This document shows, one piece after another, positions 15,721 to 25,330 of a stretch of DNA of 64,000 bases (its first letter is position 1; each line of letters opens with the position of its first letter). Under the pieces are notes generated by a model that saw nothing but the letters and a program-made list of their open reading frames with translations, did no database searches and had not been told where the DNA came from. Source of the stretch: Planobispora longispora (GTDB lineage: Bacteria > Actinomycetota > Actinomycetes > Streptosporangiales > Streptosporangiaceae); the NCBI RefSeq assembly GCF_016863135.1, contig NZ_BOOH01000067.1, forward strand, positions 1-64,000, given 5' to 3'. The translations under genes and the position numbers were made by a program.

Positions 15721-16222
15721 GGCCGGCGAAGACGACGGCGAGTGTCCGTTCCTGCAGCTTCGCGTCCCAGCCGCCTTGCAGGGCGCCCTGGCAGAGGCTC
15801 ACCAGCAGCGCCATCACCTCGGGCCGGCGGACGTCACCGCGTACCGTGCCGGCGGCCTGCGCCTGGCCCAGCAGCTCGCCCACGGCCTCGCCCAGCTGGC
15901 TCAACGCCGCCGGGACGCTGACACCGGCCAGGTCGACCACCGTGCGCTTGGCCGCCGCCTGCTCGACCAGCCGGCGGAAGAAGACGTGCAGGCCGTCCGC
16001 CCCGCCGAGCGTGGCCGCGTCCTCCGCCAGCCGCGCCAGCAGGCGTTTCAGGATCGCCGCCAGCAGGTCGTCCTTGGTCGGGAAGTGCCGGAAGACCGTG
16101 CCGATCGCCACGCCGGCCAGCCGGGCCACCTCCTCGGTGGACGCCGAGGCGCCGTGGTGGGCGAACACCTCCTCGGCCGCGTCGAGGATGCGTTCCCGGT
16201 TGCGTTGCGCGTCCGCCCGCAC
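15710..16222 (-). CDS. TetR-family repressor
   Basis: 170 aa from GTG 16222, which has an AAGGGGG ribosome site 5 nt upstream. The N-terminal helix-turn-helix is clear (NRERILDAAEEVFAHHGASASTEEVARLAGVAIGTVFRHFPTK split over residues 8-50). The C-terminal ligand domain is not diagnostic. Divergent from the SnoaL-like gene with palindromes between them, it most likely represses that gene and itself. An ATG at 16255 would lie inside the operator and is less likely. Confidence 0.88.
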   Translation of the reverse strand: MRADAQRNRERILDAAEEVFAHHGASASTEEVARLAGVAIGTVFRHFPTKDDLLAAILKRLLARLAEDAATLGGADGLHVFFRRLVEQAAAKRTVVDLAGVSVPAALSQLGEAVGELLGQAQAAGTVRGDVRRPEVMALLVSLCQGALQGGWDAKLQERTLAVVFAGLAA

Positions 16223-16238
16223 TCCTACCCCCTTGGAA

Positions 16239-16284
16239 AATGAGTCTCGACTCATTATCGTAAGTCGAGTCGTCACTCATCTTA
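16239..16284. promoter_or_regulatory. Operator pair of the TetR/SnoaL divergon
   Basis: AATGAGTC-TC-GACTCATT (16239-16256), followed by an imperfect palindrome at 16261-16284 with TAAG/CTTA outer and GAGT/ACTC inner arms. Both share the GAGTC/GACTC core expected for one TetR regulator. Confidence 0.65.
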
Positions 16285-16298
16285 TCTTGGAGGCAGGA

Positions 16299-16709
16299 AT
16301 GACCCCACGCGAGGTCTTCGAGCGCATGCGTCAGAACTGGATCGCCAACGAGACCGTCTTCGACGACGACTCGCTCGCCGGAGACGTCATCCTGGAGATG
16401 CCGTTCGCCGCGCCCGGGCGGCCCAGCCGGATCGAGGGCCGGGACGCGGTGCTGGCGTTCATCCGCGCCGGGCACGCCGACCTGCCGTTCCGCTTCGACG
16501 ACTGCCGCGCGCTGGCCGTGCACGACACCGCCGACCCCGGCACCATCGTCGTGGAGTACGAGCTGGCCGCGACGATGGCCGAGACGGGAGTGTCCGCCGC
16601 GGCCCCGTTCGTCGGCGTGCTGACCGTCCGCGAGGGACGGATCTCCCGCTGGCGGGAGTATCAGAACCCGCTCGCGATCGCCTGGGCGCTGCAGACCGCG
16701 GCGTCCTGA
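16299..16709 (+). CDS. SnoaL/NTF2-like protein
   Basis: 136 aa, ATG 16299 after TTGGAGG. Cone-shaped NTF2/SnoaL fold features: N-terminal helix, DDDSLAGDVILEMPFA, EGRDAVLAFIR, then EYELAATMA and the closing REGRISRWREYQNPL. Members are ketosteroid-isomerase-like enzymes or small-molecule binders; the substrate is unknown. Probably controlled by the divergent TetR. From 16710 to 17011 there is no convincing gene; an 11-codon ORF with a good ribosome site at 16941-16976 is the only candidate. Confidence 0.8.
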   Translation: MTPREVFERMRQNWIANETVFDDDSLAGDVILEMPFAAPGRPSRIEGRDAVLAFIRAGHADLPFRFDDCRALAVHDTADPGTIVVEYELAATMAETGVSAAAPFVGVLTVREGRISRWREYQNPLAIAWALQTAAS

Positions 16710-17011
16710 GCGCCACCGCCGCACACGACCGCGATGACCGTGATGACCGCGGCGAGCGCAGCCGCCGCATCCGGATCCCGGACCGCGGCCCCAGCCGGGT
16801 GGGACGGGCAGCTGAACGCCTCATGATCGATGAGACCGCCTCAAGCCCGGTGAGACAGGACGAGGGCACCCGCCGGAAGTCTTCTTCCCCTGCGATTTCT
16901 GAGTTGCGTTAACCAGGTGTTATCGAAACTCAGAGGGGAGATGAATATGCGTTTTTCTGACACGCGATTCGTTTAGGCGTGACGCGAAAGCTTTTGCTGT
17001 AGGGTGCCTCC

Positions 17012-18283
17012 ATGATCGAGGACCCTCGCCAGCAGGACGAATCCGATGCCGCCCGCCCGGCGGGCACGAGCGGAGGGAGCGCCGCAGGAGAAGAGAGGTT
17101 CACGGGAGAGGGCACAGGAGGAGAGGGATTCGGGGGAGAGGCCGCGGGGCGGGAGACGGCCGCGTGCGTGCACTGCGGGGAGCCGCTGCCGTCCGAACCC
17201 CTGGACGAAGAGGGCAGGCGCAAGGGCGGGCGGCCCCGCCTCTACTGCAGGAAGGCCTGCGCCGACGCCGCCTCCCGGGCCCGCCGCGCGCAGCAGGCCG
17301 CCGCCGTCTCCGAACCGCTGGCCGAGGCCGCCTCGCTGGCCGACCGCCTGCTGCCCGCCGCGGGCGAGCTGAGCGGTCTGCTCACCCGGCTCCTCGAACG
17401 CCTGGAGACGGCCGAGAGCGGCGCCCTGGCGCGGATCGCCGCGGCGGAGGCCGAGGCCGCGCAGGCCCGCGCCGAGGCGGAGGCCGCCGAGCAGCGGGCG
17501 GAGACCGCCGAAAGACGCCGCAGGGAGGCTCTGAACGCCGCCCGGGACGACCGGCAGGCCCGCGAGCAGGCCGAACGGCTGGCCGCCCGGGTCCGGGCCG
17601 AGGCCGAGGAGGCGCGGCGCGAGGCCTGGCAGGAGGCGGTCGCGCACGAGCGGGCGCGGGGCCAGGCCGAGGCCGCCGGAGAGGCCGCCCAGGCGGCGCG
17701 GCGCGTGGCGGAGGACGCCAGGAACGCGGCCGAGACCGCTCGCGAGGAGACGGCCGCCGAGCTGCGCGCCGTACGGCAGGCGCTGGAGGAGCTGCGGGCC
17801 GCCCACGCCCGGCAGAGCGGGCGGCTGGCCGCCGCCGAGCGGGCCGTGGCCGAGGCGGCCGCCGAGGGGACGGTGCTGCGCGAGCAGGCGCAGGGGGCCC
17901 GGCAACAGGCCGGTCTCGCCGAGGAGCGGGCCCGCATGGCCCGCGAACAGGCCGAGCACCTGCGCGAGCGCGCCGAGACCGCGGAGACCGCCCGGGACCT
18001 GGCCCGCGCGGACGCCGAGGCCGCGAGGGCCGCCCTCGACCGGGTCCGCGCGGACGCCGAGGCCGTCGCGGACCGGGCCCGGCAGGAGGTGGCCCGGGCG
18101 CACACCGAGACTGAGCGGGCGCATGCCGTACGGCAGGGCGCCGAGGAGCGGGTCCGGGAGCTGCAGGCCGCGCTGGAGGCGGCCGGAGCCCGGGACGCCC
18201 GCATGGACGAGCTGATGACCGCCCTGACCGCCCTCGCCCCCGCCAGGAAGGGCCCGGACGGCCGGGAGGGCCAAGGCTCCTGA
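17012..18283 (+). CDS. Zinc-motif coiled-coil protein
   Basis: 423 aa. Residues about 50-85 contain CVHCGEPLP and, after a basic GRPRLYCRKACADAASRAR stretch, a second Cys pair, suggesting a small zinc ribbon of the GRPR.YC...C type found in actinobacterial DNA-associated proteins. Residues about 110-405 are an almost unbroken Ala/Glu/Arg heptad coiled coil. The design recalls KfrA-like or SMC-like plasmid stability proteins, or a cytoskeletal scaffold, but no family can be proven. Its last codons begin a 32-bp tandem repeat. Confidence 0.75.
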   Translation: MIEDPRQQDESDAARPAGTSGGSAAGEERFTGEGTGGEGFGGEAAGRETAACVHCGEPLPSEPLDEEGRRKGGRPRLYCRKACADAASRARRAQQAAAVSEPLAEAASLADRLLPAAGELSGLLTRLLERLETAESGALARIAAAEAEAAQARAEAEAAEQRAETAERRRREALNAARDDRQAREQAERLAARVRAEAEEARREAWQEAVAHERARGQAEAAGEAAQAARRVAEDARNAAETAREETAAELRAVRQALEELRAAHARQSGRLAAAERAVAEAAAEGTVLREQAQGARQQAGLAEERARMAREQAEHLRERAETAETARDLARADAEAARAALDRVRADAEAVADRARQEVARAHTETERAHAVRQGAEERVRELQAALEAAGARDARMDELMTALTALAPARKGPDGREGQGS

Positions 18284-18416
18284 GTCGGGACGGCCGGGAG
18301 GGCCAAGGCTCCTGAGTCGGGACGGCCGGGAGGACCACGACCTCCGAACCCGGACAGCCGGGAGGAGCAAGGCCCCTGAGCTTGGACAGCCGGGAGGAGT
18401 AAGGCCCCTGAGAGGG
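18257..18416 (+). repeat. Five 32-bp tandem repeats
   Basis: Units start at 18257, 18289, 18321, 18353 and 18385 with the common core GACRGCCGGGAGG. Units 1 and 2 are nearly identical; later ones drift. Unit 1 contains the stop codon of the coiled-coil gene (18281-18283). A period of 32 is not a codon multiple, so most of it is noncoding. Each unit can form a small GGAG/CTCC hairpin. Confidence 0.9.
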
Positions 18417-18492
18417 GTCGGTGATCAGAACGTCCGGACGCCTGGGCGTCCGGACGCTGATGATGGCCGGGGGCTCGCGGTGACGGCGGGGG

Positions 18493-19761
18493 TCAGACGC
18501 TCGTGATGATGTTCATCGACCAGTCGACGGCGCTCAAGTAGGCGTGCGCCAGCCGGTCGGGCTGCGTGTTCTTCTCCTCGGGCAGGTTCCCCGACTCGTA
18601 CGCCTTGGCGGTGGTGACGACCGAGCCCAGCGGGCCGTACTCGTCGATGACCGCGTCCGACACGTCCTGGCTGAGCGCCAGGTGGGAGATCAGCTCTGCC
18701 GGGGCCACGCCCAGCAGGTCGGCCACGCCGCTCAGCAGGCCCACGGTGAACGCCTTGTCGCTGGGCAGGCCCAGGGGCTTGGAGAGCAGCTGGCACAGCC
18801 GCGCCCGCGTGAGGATGTGGGACATGCGGTCGGCTTCGACGTCGCCGTCGGTGCCGACCACGTCGCTGAGGAGCATCAGGGTGACCCAGTGCCGCAGGCG
18901 CTCGGTGCCCATGATCATGATCGCGTCGTTCACCGAGGAGATCCGCTGCCACAGGCCGACCGCCGCGGAGTTCGCGGCGCGCAGGATGCGGTAGGACAGG
19001 GCGGGGTCGGAGGTGACGATCCTCACGACCTCCTCCAGGTCGGTCTGCTCGTCGGCGAGCTTGCTGATCAGCGCGAGGTGGCGCAGCCGGCTGGGCTCCA
19101 GAGTGTCGAGCGACAGCACCCGGGGCTTGCCCAGCAGGTAACCCTGGAACAGGTCGAAGCCCAGCTCGCGGGCGAACTTCAGGTCTTCGGGCGTCTCCAG
19201 CCGCTCGGCCACCAGGCGCAGTCCCTTGTAGGCCCTGCAGACCGCCACGCGGGTGCGCAGGAGCTCGGGGTGCACGCCGGAGACCTCGAGCTTGACGTAG
19301 GAGGCCACGTCGAGCAGGCGCTCGTGCTCGTTGCCGAGGACGAAGTCGTCCAGCGCGATGGCGAATCCCTGCTCGGCGAGTTTCCGCACGCCGGAGATCA
19401 CCTGGTCGTCGATGCTGACGCTCTCCAGGACTTCCAGGACCACCGAGCCGGAGTCGAACGGCAGCGGCAGTTCGCCGACGAGGAACTCCCGCGTCAGGTT
19501 GATGAAGCACAGGCGCGAGCCTGTCAGCCGTTCCAGGCCGAACTCGCTGAACGCATTGACGATCACCTGGCTGGTCGCCTCGGCGCCGCGCGCGCTCGCC
19601 CCCGCGGCATGCGCGTGGGAGCGGAAGAGGAGCTCGTAGGCCACCAGGGCACCGGTGTCGTCATGAATCGGCTGACGACCGATGTGGATGCGGTGCCAGC
19701 CGCAGTCGACGGGCCTGTCGGCGGAGTACATGCTCCCTTCATCGACTGGCGAGGGCTCCAT
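18493..19761 (-). CDS. EAL-HDOD protein (YuxH-type)
   Basis: 422 aa, ATG 19761 after AGGAG. The N-terminal EAL-like domain shows YELLFR, FINLTREFL, VVLEVLES, IALDDFVLG and LVAERLET, so several metal-binding positions are present but the EAL triplet itself is changed (YEL), as in many EAL-HDOD proteins that bind or sense c-di-GMP. The C-terminal HDOD domain (LISKLADEQTDLEEVVRIV onward) lacks HD catalytic pairs. Likely a c-di-GMP-linked signalling scaffold. A GCCGATAC element upstream (minus strand, near 19819-19826) resembles the motility promoter but lacks a clear CTCA. Confidence 0.88.
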   Translation of the reverse strand: MEPSPVDEGSMYSADRPVDCGWHRIHIGRQPIHDDTGALVAYELLFRSHAHAAGASARGAEATSQVIVNAFSEFGLERLTGSRLCFINLTREFLVGELPLPFDSGSVVLEVLESVSIDDQVISGVRKLAEQGFAIALDDFVLGNEHERLLDVASYVKLEVSGVHPELLRTRVAVCRAYKGLRLVAERLETPEDLKFARELGFDLFQGYLLGKPRVLSLDTLEPSRLRHLALISKLADEQTDLEEVVRIVTSDPALSYRILRAANSAAVGLWQRISSVNDAIMIMGTERLRHWVTLMLLSDVVGTDGDVEADRMSHILTRARLCQLLSKPLGLPSDKAFTVGLLSGVADLLGVAPAELISHLALSQDVSDAVIDEYGPLGSVVTTAKAYESGNLPEEKNTQPDRLAHAYLSAVDWSMNIITSV

Positions 19762-19906
19762 GTGAGAAATCTCCTGAATTGAACTGGTTTTCACTCCTGT
19801 CCGGCCACGCAGAACGGTATCGGCAATACTCCGGAAATCCTGGTCAGCGGGGCCGTGGTCACCGTTAACCGGGCTCCCCTTCGGGGGATGAGTCCCCGGT
19901 GACCTT

Positions 19907-22066
19907 GTGCGTGCCCGGCGAGCCGCCTTCCGCGACGGCGGGGGCCGATCCGGGCTGCGCAGACCCCGGCGGTCCCGCGACGCGGCGGGCGGTCCGCTGA
20001 TGGTGGCGGCGGGCGGTCCGCTGGTGCCCACGGCGTCCGGACTGCGCCGTACGGCCGGCTTCGCCGCCTTGTTCCTCGTCGCGACGTTCGCCGGGCGGAT
20101 GACCGTGATCGAGGGGTCGAGCCTGAGCCTGGTGTGGCCCTCCGCCGGTGTGGCGGTGCTGTGGTTCATGGCGCAGCGCCACGAACGGTCGCAGTGGCTG
20201 GACGCGGTGGCGTTCTCGGTGATCACGTTTGCCGTCAACGCGATGACCGGCGCCTCCTCAGGGCTGGCGATCTGCTTCGTGATCGCCAACCTGGTTCAGG
20301 TGGCCGTTTTCCTGCGGCTTTTTAAATGGCTATGTCCGGATTTATGGGAGGCCGAGAGCTGGGGACGGTTCAACCGGGTCCAGCATGTCTGGAGGCTGCT
20401 GCTGGTCGCGGGGATCAGCACGCTGTGCGGCACGGCCGTCGGGCCCACGGCGGTGTGGGTCTTCACCGACCAGTGGTCGTGGACGTCCACCGCGGTGTGG
20501 CTGATCCGCAACACCGTGAGCGTCGTGCTGATCGGCGCGGTCGGCCTGCGCCTGGGCCGCTTCTTCAGCTCCTACGGCGACGTCGCCTCCGCCCTGCGAG
20601 CCTCCTGGGGCATGCTGCGCGGGCTCGCCATGTGGCGGGCGCTGGAATGCGCCGCGCTGGTCACGGCCTCCGCCGCCGCCTACATCGTGGCCTTCGCCAT
20701 CAACCACGGCCTTCCGCTGGCGTTCCCGCTGCTGGCCGTGACGGTCTGGGCGGGGCTCCGGTTCAACACCACCTTCGTGGTCCTGCACGACCTGGCCGTC
20801 GGCACGGCCGGCATCCTGTTCACCCTGAACGGCCACGGCCCCTTCGCCTCGATCGAGTCGGCCCCGGCCCGGGCCATGGTGGCGCAGGTCTTCGTGGGCC
20901 TGGTCACCCTCGTCGGCCTCACCCTCGCGCTCAGCCGGGACGAGCGCGAGGCGCTCCTGCGGCAGCTCACCGCGGCCGAGGAGTCGGCCTCCGCCCAGGC
21001 CGGGCTCCTGACCACGATCGTCGACACGATGCACGACGGGCTGGCCGTGATGGACGCCGGCGGGCGCTTCCTCCTGCGCAACCCCGCCACCCACCGCCTG
21101 CTCGGCGGGATGAGCAGCCCCACCGACAGGATCGCCGCCAGCGAGCACTACGGCCTGTTCCATCCCGACGGCAGGCCCCTGCGTGACGACGAGATGCCGC
21201 ACCTGCGGGCCCTGACCGGCCATGTGGTCAGCGGCGTGGACGTGGTGGTGCGCAATCCCGGCGTCCCCGAGGGCCGCACGCTCAACGTCACCGCGATCCC
21301 CATGCCCTCGGTGGAGGACGAGGTGATCGTCGTCCTGCACGACGTCACCGCCGAGCGGCGGCACCGCGACGAGCTGGCCGCGTTCGCCGGCGTGGTCGCC
21401 CACGACCTGCGCAATCCCCTGACCACCATCGAGGGCTGGGTCGACATCCTCGCCGAGACCGTCGAGGAGCGGCCCGGAGAAGAGGGGCCGGGCAGCACGA
21501 AGGACATCATCGCCCGGATCCAGCGGGCCAGCGTCCGCATGCGGAACCTGATCCAGGACCTGCTCGCCTACACCACCGCGCGGGACGCGGCCATCAAAGT
21601 CGACACGGTCTGTCTCGAGGACGTGGTGCGGGACATCGTCTCCGCGCGCGCGGACCTCCCGGCGGGCCGGGAGGGGACCCGCACGCCCCTCTTCCACCTG
21701 GGGGACCTGCCCGAGGTGCGGGCCGATCCGGCGCTGCTGCGCCAGCTGATGGACAACCTGATCAGCAACGCCGTCAAGTACACCGCGCCCGGCAGCACGC
21801 CGGACATCGCCATCACCGCCGCACCCGCGAGCCCGGGGTGGATCCGCGTGGAGGTCGCCGACCGCGGCATCGGCATCCCCCCGGGACAGCACGGCGCGAT
21901 CTTCGAGAACTTCCACCGCGCCCATGTGAAGCAGGGCTACACCGGAAGCGGTCTCGGTCTCGCCATCTGCAAGCGCATAGTCGAGCGCCACGGGGGAGAG
22001 ATCGGCGTCGAGGACAATCCGGGCGGCGGGTCCCGCTTCTTCTTCACCGTCCCCGCGCCCGGCTGA
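19907..22066 (+). CDS. MASE1-PAS sensor histidine kinase
   Basis: 719 aa from GTG 19907; ATG 20000 (688 aa) is at least as likely because the first 31 residues are only Arg/Gly-rich. A MASE1-type membrane sensor with about eight helices fills the first 340 residues, then a PAS domain ([20 protein letters not shown]), then HisKA with the phospho-His in [18 protein letters not shown] box [13 protein letters not shown]1 [11 protein letters not shown] and G2 [11 protein letters not shown]. No response regulator is adjacent in an operon. It is divergent from the EAL-HDOD gene, so the two may share control. Confidence 0.9.
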   Translation: MRARRAAFRDGGGRSGLRRPRRSRDAAGGPLMVAAGGPLVPTASGLRRTAGFAALFLVATFAGRMTVIEGSSLSLVWPSAGVAVLWFMAQRHERSQWLDAVAFSVITFAVNAMTGASSGLAICFVIANLVQVAVFLRLFKWLCPDLWEAESWGRFNRVQHVWRLLLVAGISTLCGTAVGPTAVWVFTDQWSWTSTAVWLIRNTVSVVLIGAVGLRLGRFFSSYGDVASALRASWGMLRGLAMWRALECAALVTASAAAYIVAFAINHGLPLAFPLLAVTVWAGLRFNTTFVVLHDLAVGTAGILFTLNGHGPFASIESAPARAMVAQVFVGLVTLVGLTLALSRDEREALLRQLTAAEESASAQAGLLTTIVDTMHDGLAVMDAGGRFLLRNPATHRLLGGMSSPTDRIAASEHYGLFHPDGRPLRDDEMPHLRALTGHVVSGVDVVVRNPGVPEGRTLNVTAIPMPSVEDEVIVVLHDVTAERRHRDELAAFAGVVAHDLRNPLTTIEGWVDILAETVEERPGEEGPGSTKDIIARIQRASVRMRNLIQDLLAYTTARDAAIKVDTVCLEDVVRDIVSARADLPAGREGTRTPLFHLGDLPEVRADPALLRQLMDNLISNAVKYTAPGSTPDIAITAAPASPGWIRVEVADRGIGIPPGQHGAIFENFHRAHVKQGYTGSGLGLAICKRIVERHGGEIGVEDNPGGGSRFFFTVPAPG

Positions 22067-22128
22067 CCGGCCCCGGGCCGTCGCGCCGGGAACCGGTACG
22101 GGCTCAGACGCGGAGGCGAGGGCTCCGC

Positions 22129-22371
22129 TCAGTCGGCGTTGGCGGACACGCTCGGCTTCTGGTTGATGCGGTGCCGCTCGTCGGTCACGGTGACGTGGGA
22201 GTACTGGGTCATCAGGACCGGCTCGTGCCGGTTGTAGTGATGACCGCAGAACAGAAGATCACGCTCCGGGCCGAAGGCGACACGGACGAATGCCTGCGCA
22301 CCACACTGATCGCAACGGTCGGCGATCTTCAGCGGCTCGTGCTGCAGGATCCTCTCCTTGGTGATCATCAT
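22129..22371 (-). CDS. Small zinc-ribbon-like protein (DUF7455 type)
   Basis: 80 aa from ATG 22371. Two Cys pairs are visible: CDQCGAQAFVRV and LLFCGHHYNRH, a likely Cys/His zinc site. This Cys arrangement is common in short conserved actinobacterial proteins of unknown role. Remarkably it is preceded by a perfect copy of the motility promoter motif (22423-22450), which predicts co-expression with flagellar genes. Confidence 0.78.
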   Translation of the reverse strand: MMITKERILQHEPLKIADRCDQCGAQAFVRVAFGPERDLLFCGHHYNRHEPVLMTQYSHVTVTDERHRINQKPSVSANAD

Positions 22372-22422
22372 CACTTCCACCCCCGTGTCGTTCGTTTACG
22401 GTCTTTACGGTCGGTCGTCACA

Positions 22423-22450
22423 CCATCGGCCGGTGGATCCGGCAGCTGAG
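22423..22450 (-). promoter_or_regulatory. Flagellar-sigma-like promoter of the small zinc-type gene
   Basis: On the minus strand CTCA (22450-22447), 16 nt, GCCGATGG (22430-22423); leader of about 45 nt to ATG 22371. Confidence 0.68.
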
Positions 22451-22567
22451 GAGGTATGCCTCCGATGACCTGCGCCGCCCTCGCGAGCGACCGCGCCTGA
22501 GCGGATCCGGCACCTGTGAGGTCGGTCACCTGTGTCTATTTGGCGCGACCCGCGTGGCGATAGAGGA

Positions 22568-24439
22568 TCAGCCGGGGTGCCGGCCGGTTGCGGCGGCCAG
22601 GCCGTCCCGCCCGGCGGCCGGGTCCTGGCCGGACGGCTCCGGCGTGACCGGCAGGGTGAAGATGAAGCGGGAGCCGCCGCCGGGGTTCTCCTCGACGCGG
22701 ATCTCTCCCCCGTGGTGGTTGACGATCCGGCGGCAGATGGCGAGCCCGAGACCCGTGCCGGGGTACCCCTCGCTGCCGCGCGCCCTGCTGAAGGCGGCGA
22801 AGACGTTCTCGCGCTGGTCGGCGGAGATCCCGATGCCGCGGTCGGCGACGGCGATCCGCCACACGTCCTGGTCCCGCTCGGCGCTGACGTCGACCTGGGC
22901 GACGGTGCCGTGCCGGACGTACTTGACCGCGTTGCCGATGAGGTTGTCCAGGACCTGCCGGATCCGGGCCGGGTCGGCCACGACCGCCGGCAGCCGGCCG
23001 AACTCGATGTTGGGCCGCTCGTCCTCCAGGTGGGTGGTCCGCTCCATGACGATGTCGGAGACGAGCGTGTCGAGGTCGACTTCCTCCAGGTCGAGGGTCC
23101 CGTCCCCGGCGGCGGCGTAGGCGAGCAGGTCGTCGATGAGGTGCTGCATCCTGCGCGTGCCGGTCCGGACCCGCTTCAGCCAGCCGGTCACCTGAGAGTC
23201 GACCCTCTCGGCGACCCGGTCCTCCACGAGCTCGCAGTAGCCCATGATCACGGTGAGCGGGGATTTCAGGTCGTGGGCCGCGACCGCGGCGAAGCGCTCC
23301 AGTTCGGCCTCCCGCTCCCGCAGGTGGGTCTCCACCTGCTGCCGGTGGGCGATGTCGGCCTGGAGCGCCGAGGTGGCCTGCTCCACCCGCGCCAGCGCGC
23401 GGTCTCGCGAGGTGACCAGGACCAGGACCAGCCCGGCCAGCAGGAGGCTCGCGACCGCCCCGCTGCTCATGATCACTTGGTAGGTGTAGGTGTCGCCGGT
23501 GGTGAGGAAGCCCGCGGTCGGCTGGAGTTCCAGCTTCCACTGGCGGCCGCCGACGTCGATCGGCGTCTCGCGGTAGAGGCCGGTGTCGCCGATCGGCTCG
23601 CCGTCCCGCAGCGCAGCCAGCTGCCGCTCCTGCCCGGGTACGGACACGTCGGTGAGCTTCGCGTTGATGACGCCCCGGGCGATCTGCTTCAGGGTGCCGT
23701 CGACGAAGTCGACGCCGCGCACGCCCATCAGCAGCCAGCCGCGCAGCAGCCCGGCGTCGGGGACGTCGCCCGCGCCGTAGACGGGGGCCGCCAGCACGAA
23801 CGACGGCTGCCGCCGCGAGGGGGGCAGCGGGCGGTCCCGCAGCAGCACGTAGACCTGGCTGGCGGTGACCTGCCCGGTGCGGCGGGCGACGTCCATGGCC
23901 TCGACGGGTTCGGCGGCGGCCGCCAGGTCCGAGCCCAGGGCGCTGGAGAGCCCGTCCAGGGGGCGGCTCAGCACGACGATCCGGTGGTCGTCGCCCGGCG
24001 CGGTCCGCACGTTCAGCGTCGAGCCCTTGCTCCGCCAGAAGGCCGCCAGTTTCCGCACCTGACTGTCATCGGCGGGGACCACGAGTCCCACCTCGCTGAT
24101 TCCGGCCAGTCCCCGGTAGGCGAGCCGGTGGGTCAGGGCGTTGAAGTCGTTCGCGGTCAGGTCCGTCTGGGCGCCCGCCGAGGACGCGAGCTGGCCGAGC
24201 AGCTCGACGCGCCGGTAGGCCTCACCGGCGACCACGGCGCGCGCGACCTCCATGTAGCGGTCCATGCGGTCGTCGGCCTGCTGGCGCTGCGCGCCGGCCA
24301 GCGCCCCGGCCGCCACCGTGGTCACGATCATCCCGAGGACCAGCACGAGGCCTGCCAGGATCACTCCGCCGGTGCGGCCGATGCGCCGGGGGACGCGGAA
24401 GTAGGCGGCATCCGCGACCGCCTCGCTGCGCGCGCTCAT
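22568..24439 (-). CDS. CHASE-type sensor histidine kinase
   Basis: 623 aa from ATG 24439 (GGGAG upstream). Membrane helices near 24-46 and about 305-325 bracket a CHASE-like extracellular domain. After a coiled coil come HisKA (FAAVAAHDLKSPLTVIMGY), N box VLDNLIGNAVKY, G1 ADRGIGISAD and G2 GTGLGLAICRR. The kinase core is very similar to that of the MASE1 kinase 2 kb away, pointing to duplication with sensor swapping. It diverges from the receiver gene at 24615, a likely partner, and has a CTCA-N16-CCCGATGG promoter. Confidence 0.9.
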   Translation of the reverse strand: MSARSEAVADAAYFRVPRRIGRTGGVILAGLVLVLGMIVTTVAAGALAGAQRQQADDRMDRYMEVARAVVAGEAYRRVELLGQLASSAGAQTDLTANDFNALTHRLAYRGLAGISEVGLVVPADDSQVRKLAAFWRSKGSTLNVRTAPGDDHRIVVLSRPLDGLSSALGSDLAAAAEPVEAMDVARRTGQVTASQVYVLLRDRPLPPSRRQPSFVLAAPVYGAGDVPDAGLLRGWLLMGVRGVDFVDGTLKQIARGVINAKLTDVSVPGQERQLAALRDGEPIGDTGLYRETPIDVGGRQWKLELQPTAGFLTTGDTYTYQVIMSSGAVASLLLAGLVLVLVTSRDRALARVEQATSALQADIAHRQQVETHLREREAELERFAAVAAHDLKSPLTVIMGYCELVEDRVAERVDSQVTGWLKRVRTGTRRMQHLIDDLLAYAAAGDGTLDLEEVDLDTLVSDIVMERTTHLEDERPNIEFGRLPAVVADPARIRQVLDNLIGNAVKYVRHGTVAQVDVSAERDQDVWRIAVADRGIGISADQRENVFAAFSRARGSEGYPGTGLGLAICRRIVNHHGGEIRVEENPGGGSRFIFTLPVTPEPSGQDPAAGRDGLAAATGRHPG

Positions 24440-24478
24440 CCCCACTCCCTTGTCTGCTTCTGGGTAGATTCCGCCATC

Positions 24479-24506
24479 CCATCGGGACGGGGGGTGGTGA
24501 CTTGAG
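24479..24506 (-). promoter_or_regulatory. Flagellar-sigma-like promoter of the CHASE kinase gene
   Basis: Minus strand CTCA (24506-24503), 16 nt, CCCGATGG (24486-24479). The first base of the -10 is C rather than G; the spacing is the same as in the other copies. Confidence 0.55.
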
Positions 24507-24614
24507 GAGCGGAACGGTTGCAGGCGGTTCCGCCGCGGTTGAGGCCTAGAACGGAGGAACCGGGTATGAACGCTGGTCAAAGGGGCTTTCGGGGAGAGAC
24601 GTCACGGGGTGACC

Positions 24615-24989
24615 ATGAGCAGTGTTCTGATCGTCGAAGACGATCTCGACATCCGGGATCTGACCGTGTTCCGGCTGGAACAGGCGGGCCACGATGTACG
24701 CACCGCCGGCGACGGGATGGAGGCCCTGACCGAGCTGGAGGCGAACCGGCCCGACATCGTGATCCTGGACTGGATGATGCCGGGCCTGTCGGGGCCGGAG
24801 GTCTGCCGCAGGCTGCGCGAGATGCCCGGGATGGAGGGCGTGGTGGTGCTGATGCTGACGTCGAAGGCCCAGGAAGGCGACGTGGAGGAGGGATTCCGGG
24901 CCGGCGCGGACGACTACATGGTCAAGCCGTTCAGCCCGCGCGAGCTCGCGGTGCGCGTCGAGGCGCTCCTGTCCCGCGCCCGTCCCTGA
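24615..24989 (+). CDS. Single-domain response regulator
   Basis: 124 aa, receiver only. VLIVEDDLDIRDL gives the acidic pocket, VILDWMMPG the phospho-acceptor Asp (about residue 52), VLMLTSKAQ the switch Thr, and YMVKPFSP the conserved Lys. There is no output domain, so it must act by protein contact like CheY, Spo0F or DivK; its sequence is closer to OmpR-type receivers than to CheY. The divergent CHASE kinase is the likely phosphodonor. In the 341 bp to the flp gene I see no further gene. Confidence 0.9.
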   Translation: MSSVLIVEDDLDIRDLTVFRLEQAGHDVRTAGDGMEALTELEANRPDIVILDWMMPGLSGPEVCRRLREMPGMEGVVVLMLTSKAQEGDVEEGFRAGADDYMVKPFSPRELAVRVEALLSRARP

Positions 24990-25330
24990 CCTCGCGTTCG
25001 CGGCTCGGCGGGCGTCCCCGCACTCCGGGCCGTGCCGTGCGGGCACACGGAGGTCACCGGGAGGGGCGTGCCGGTCTCCGCCTCCGGCGGCGCGCCGCCC
25101 TCCAGTGATCTCCGCGGCGATCCTCGCGGACGCGGCCGTCGGCGGCTGTTCGCTCTCAGCGAGATATGGCGGAGTGTGCGCACTTAACGACGTGGAGCGA
25201 TGTGCACCGATTTTGCACCCTTTCCGCACCCACTCCCGCAACCGATCGCGACGTAACGTGTTCAACACATCACGTAAAGCCACCTCGGCGGGACGCCGTG
25301 GATGGTCCGCGACTCACGGAGGAGTGCCCC

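Noticed and set aside
16941-16976. 11-codon leader peptide upstream of the coiled-coil gene
   Set aside because: It has a good ribosome site but no attenuator or rare-codon pattern; too short to support as a gene.
19819-19847. Seventh motility promoter before the EAL-HDOD gene
   Set aside because: GCCGATAC is present on the minus strand, but the sequence 16 nt upstream is ACCA rather than CTCA; kept only as a weak possibility.
22392-22411. GTTTACGG repeats upstream of the small zinc-type gene as further ParB sites
   Set aside because: Only two direct half-sites (GTTTACGG, TCTTTACGG) without the reverse arm; no palindrome.
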